From Prorocentrum cordatum (Eukaryota; Sar; Dinophyceae; Prorocentrales; Prorocentraceae), in assembly GCA_963575745.1 (NCBI GenBank), contig CAUYUJ010019926.1, positions 498,236 to 562,235 on the forward strand: 64,000 nucleotides of DNA, read 5' to 3'. This document shows positions 63,295 to 64,000 of the stretch, piece by piece (position 1 is the stretch's first letter; the number at the start of each line of letters is the position of its first letter). Position numbers and translations under genes: made by a program. The notes below the pieces were generated by a model. That model ran no database searches, was not told the origin of the DNA, and was given only the letters and a program-made list of their open reading frames with translations.

Positions 63295-64000
63295 TTTTGC
63301 GTGCCTTCATTATTCGCCCTCTCTCGCATATGATTTCTGGGGGCTGCATCTCGGGGGCCCGCGCCCGTTCCCAGCCTCGAGGCCTGCAAACATATCTTTG
63401 TGAAAGCCCTGGAGGAACCGGGCGATTTTGCAACGCCCCTCGGATATCGTCGCCACGGGGCGGCGGAAGGCGACGGCCTGATCTATATAGTTTTTGTGTT
63501 TTTGCATCACAGGCCCAGCACCCGCGTTAACGGCAAGAGAATGCACGATCGACTGCGAAGGAAACGGGCCTTGAGACGGAAAGGCCTTCGAGGGGAAATC
63601 ACCTGGGATCTAAAATGTTTCGGCCCTGGGAGAGGCGGTTCGCCTAACGCGTTGCCCTGGGAGTTATCGTAAACCGGCCTCGAACGATAAAAATCAATCC
63701 CCTCAAGCCCTGTTTCCTTCGAAGCGGCTAGCCCTAAGCGTACGGGCTGGGGGCGCAAACCCTGCAGCCCTGGGCCATGCCCGAATCTTCGAAAATCAGG
63801 AAGCACCGCGGGCACGCTTTGCACCGCGACGAGAGGTCGTCGCGGTGCTTCAACGCATCCTTACGGTTGGAAAGTTGGTTTTCCTCCTCCACTTCCCTCC
63901 GACCTCGACCCGTCGAAATCTTTACATGGGGCGGGGGGAAGGGTGATCGCCTCCCTCCCCCACCACCCCCAGGTTCAAATCTCGATGGCGCGAAGTTGAT
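63295..64000. other. no gene recognised; one perfect hairpin
   Basis: A minus-strand frame (63,507-63,824) has near-normal composition (GLEGIDFYRSRPVYDNSQG) but no family resemblance. The perfect hairpin GCACCGCGACGA-GAGG-TCGTCGCGGTGC lies at 63,821-63,848. Confidence 0.35.

Noticed and set aside
62594-63530. Ser/Phe/Pro-rich ORFs
   Set aside because: Translations of the CTC/TTC tract.
63971-63985. GGTTCAAATCTC, resembling a tRNA T-arm (box B)
   Set aside because: No D-arm, anticodon stem or acceptor stem can be paired with it in the preceding 90 bases.

Overview
The window looks like nuclear DNA of a dinoflagellate. Four things support this. (1) A coiled-coil, signal-peptide gene of a family I know only from dinoflagellates lies at 5.0-8.2 kb, with GT, GC and GA intron donors and AG|G acceptors. 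(2) A near-perfect relic of the dinoflagellate spliced leader sits at 20,700-20,720. (3) Decayed dinoflagellate-type PPR, gag-like and LINE RNase H coding sequences occur at 48.8-59.3 kb. (4) The DNA is GC-rich and very repeat-rich. Every coding segment I recognise is on the minus strand, which fits one-way gene arrays. I could not run searches; family calls rest on recognised motifs.

Layout. 0.9-4.0 kb: a decayed minus-strand ORF series with a coiled coil and a CCCH-like motif. 5.0-8.2 kb: the coiled-coil gene, seven exons resolved. Its six introns are foldback elements flanked by 5-bp repeats that supply the splice sites (introner-like). 10.6-41.8 kb: at least five short exons of one SET/SMYD-like gene, separated by introns of about 2.6-13.6 kb packed with satellites, microsatellites and MITEs. 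Two further exon-like pieces lie upstream at 45.1 and 60.6 kb. 47.5-52.3 kb: broken hypothetical, PPR and gag-like sequences. 57.9-59.3 kb: the 3' part of a non-LTR retrotransposon (zinc knuckle plus RNase H). The rest is repeats.

Repeats fall into three layers. The first is about ten families of short palindromic MITE-like elements of 145-195 bp. Three families end in CA..TG or similar next to TA, and three have 5-bp target duplications. The second is satellites of 73, about 86, 95, 100 and 122 bp; some occur at two or three sites, and one compound array (GCCTCA hexamers, 73-bp units and a common flank) recurs inverted 40 kb away. The third is long triplet microsatellites ((GAG)n, (ATC)n, (GTC)n), often inside introns and often flanked by the same short unique modules.

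How it fits together: two host genes run leftwards. Their introns appear to be made and enlarged by the element families that are scattered through the window. The intron elements of the coiled-coil gene have free-standing relatives at 18.3, 45.6 and 56.1 kb, so the window shows both the mobile element and its use as an intron.
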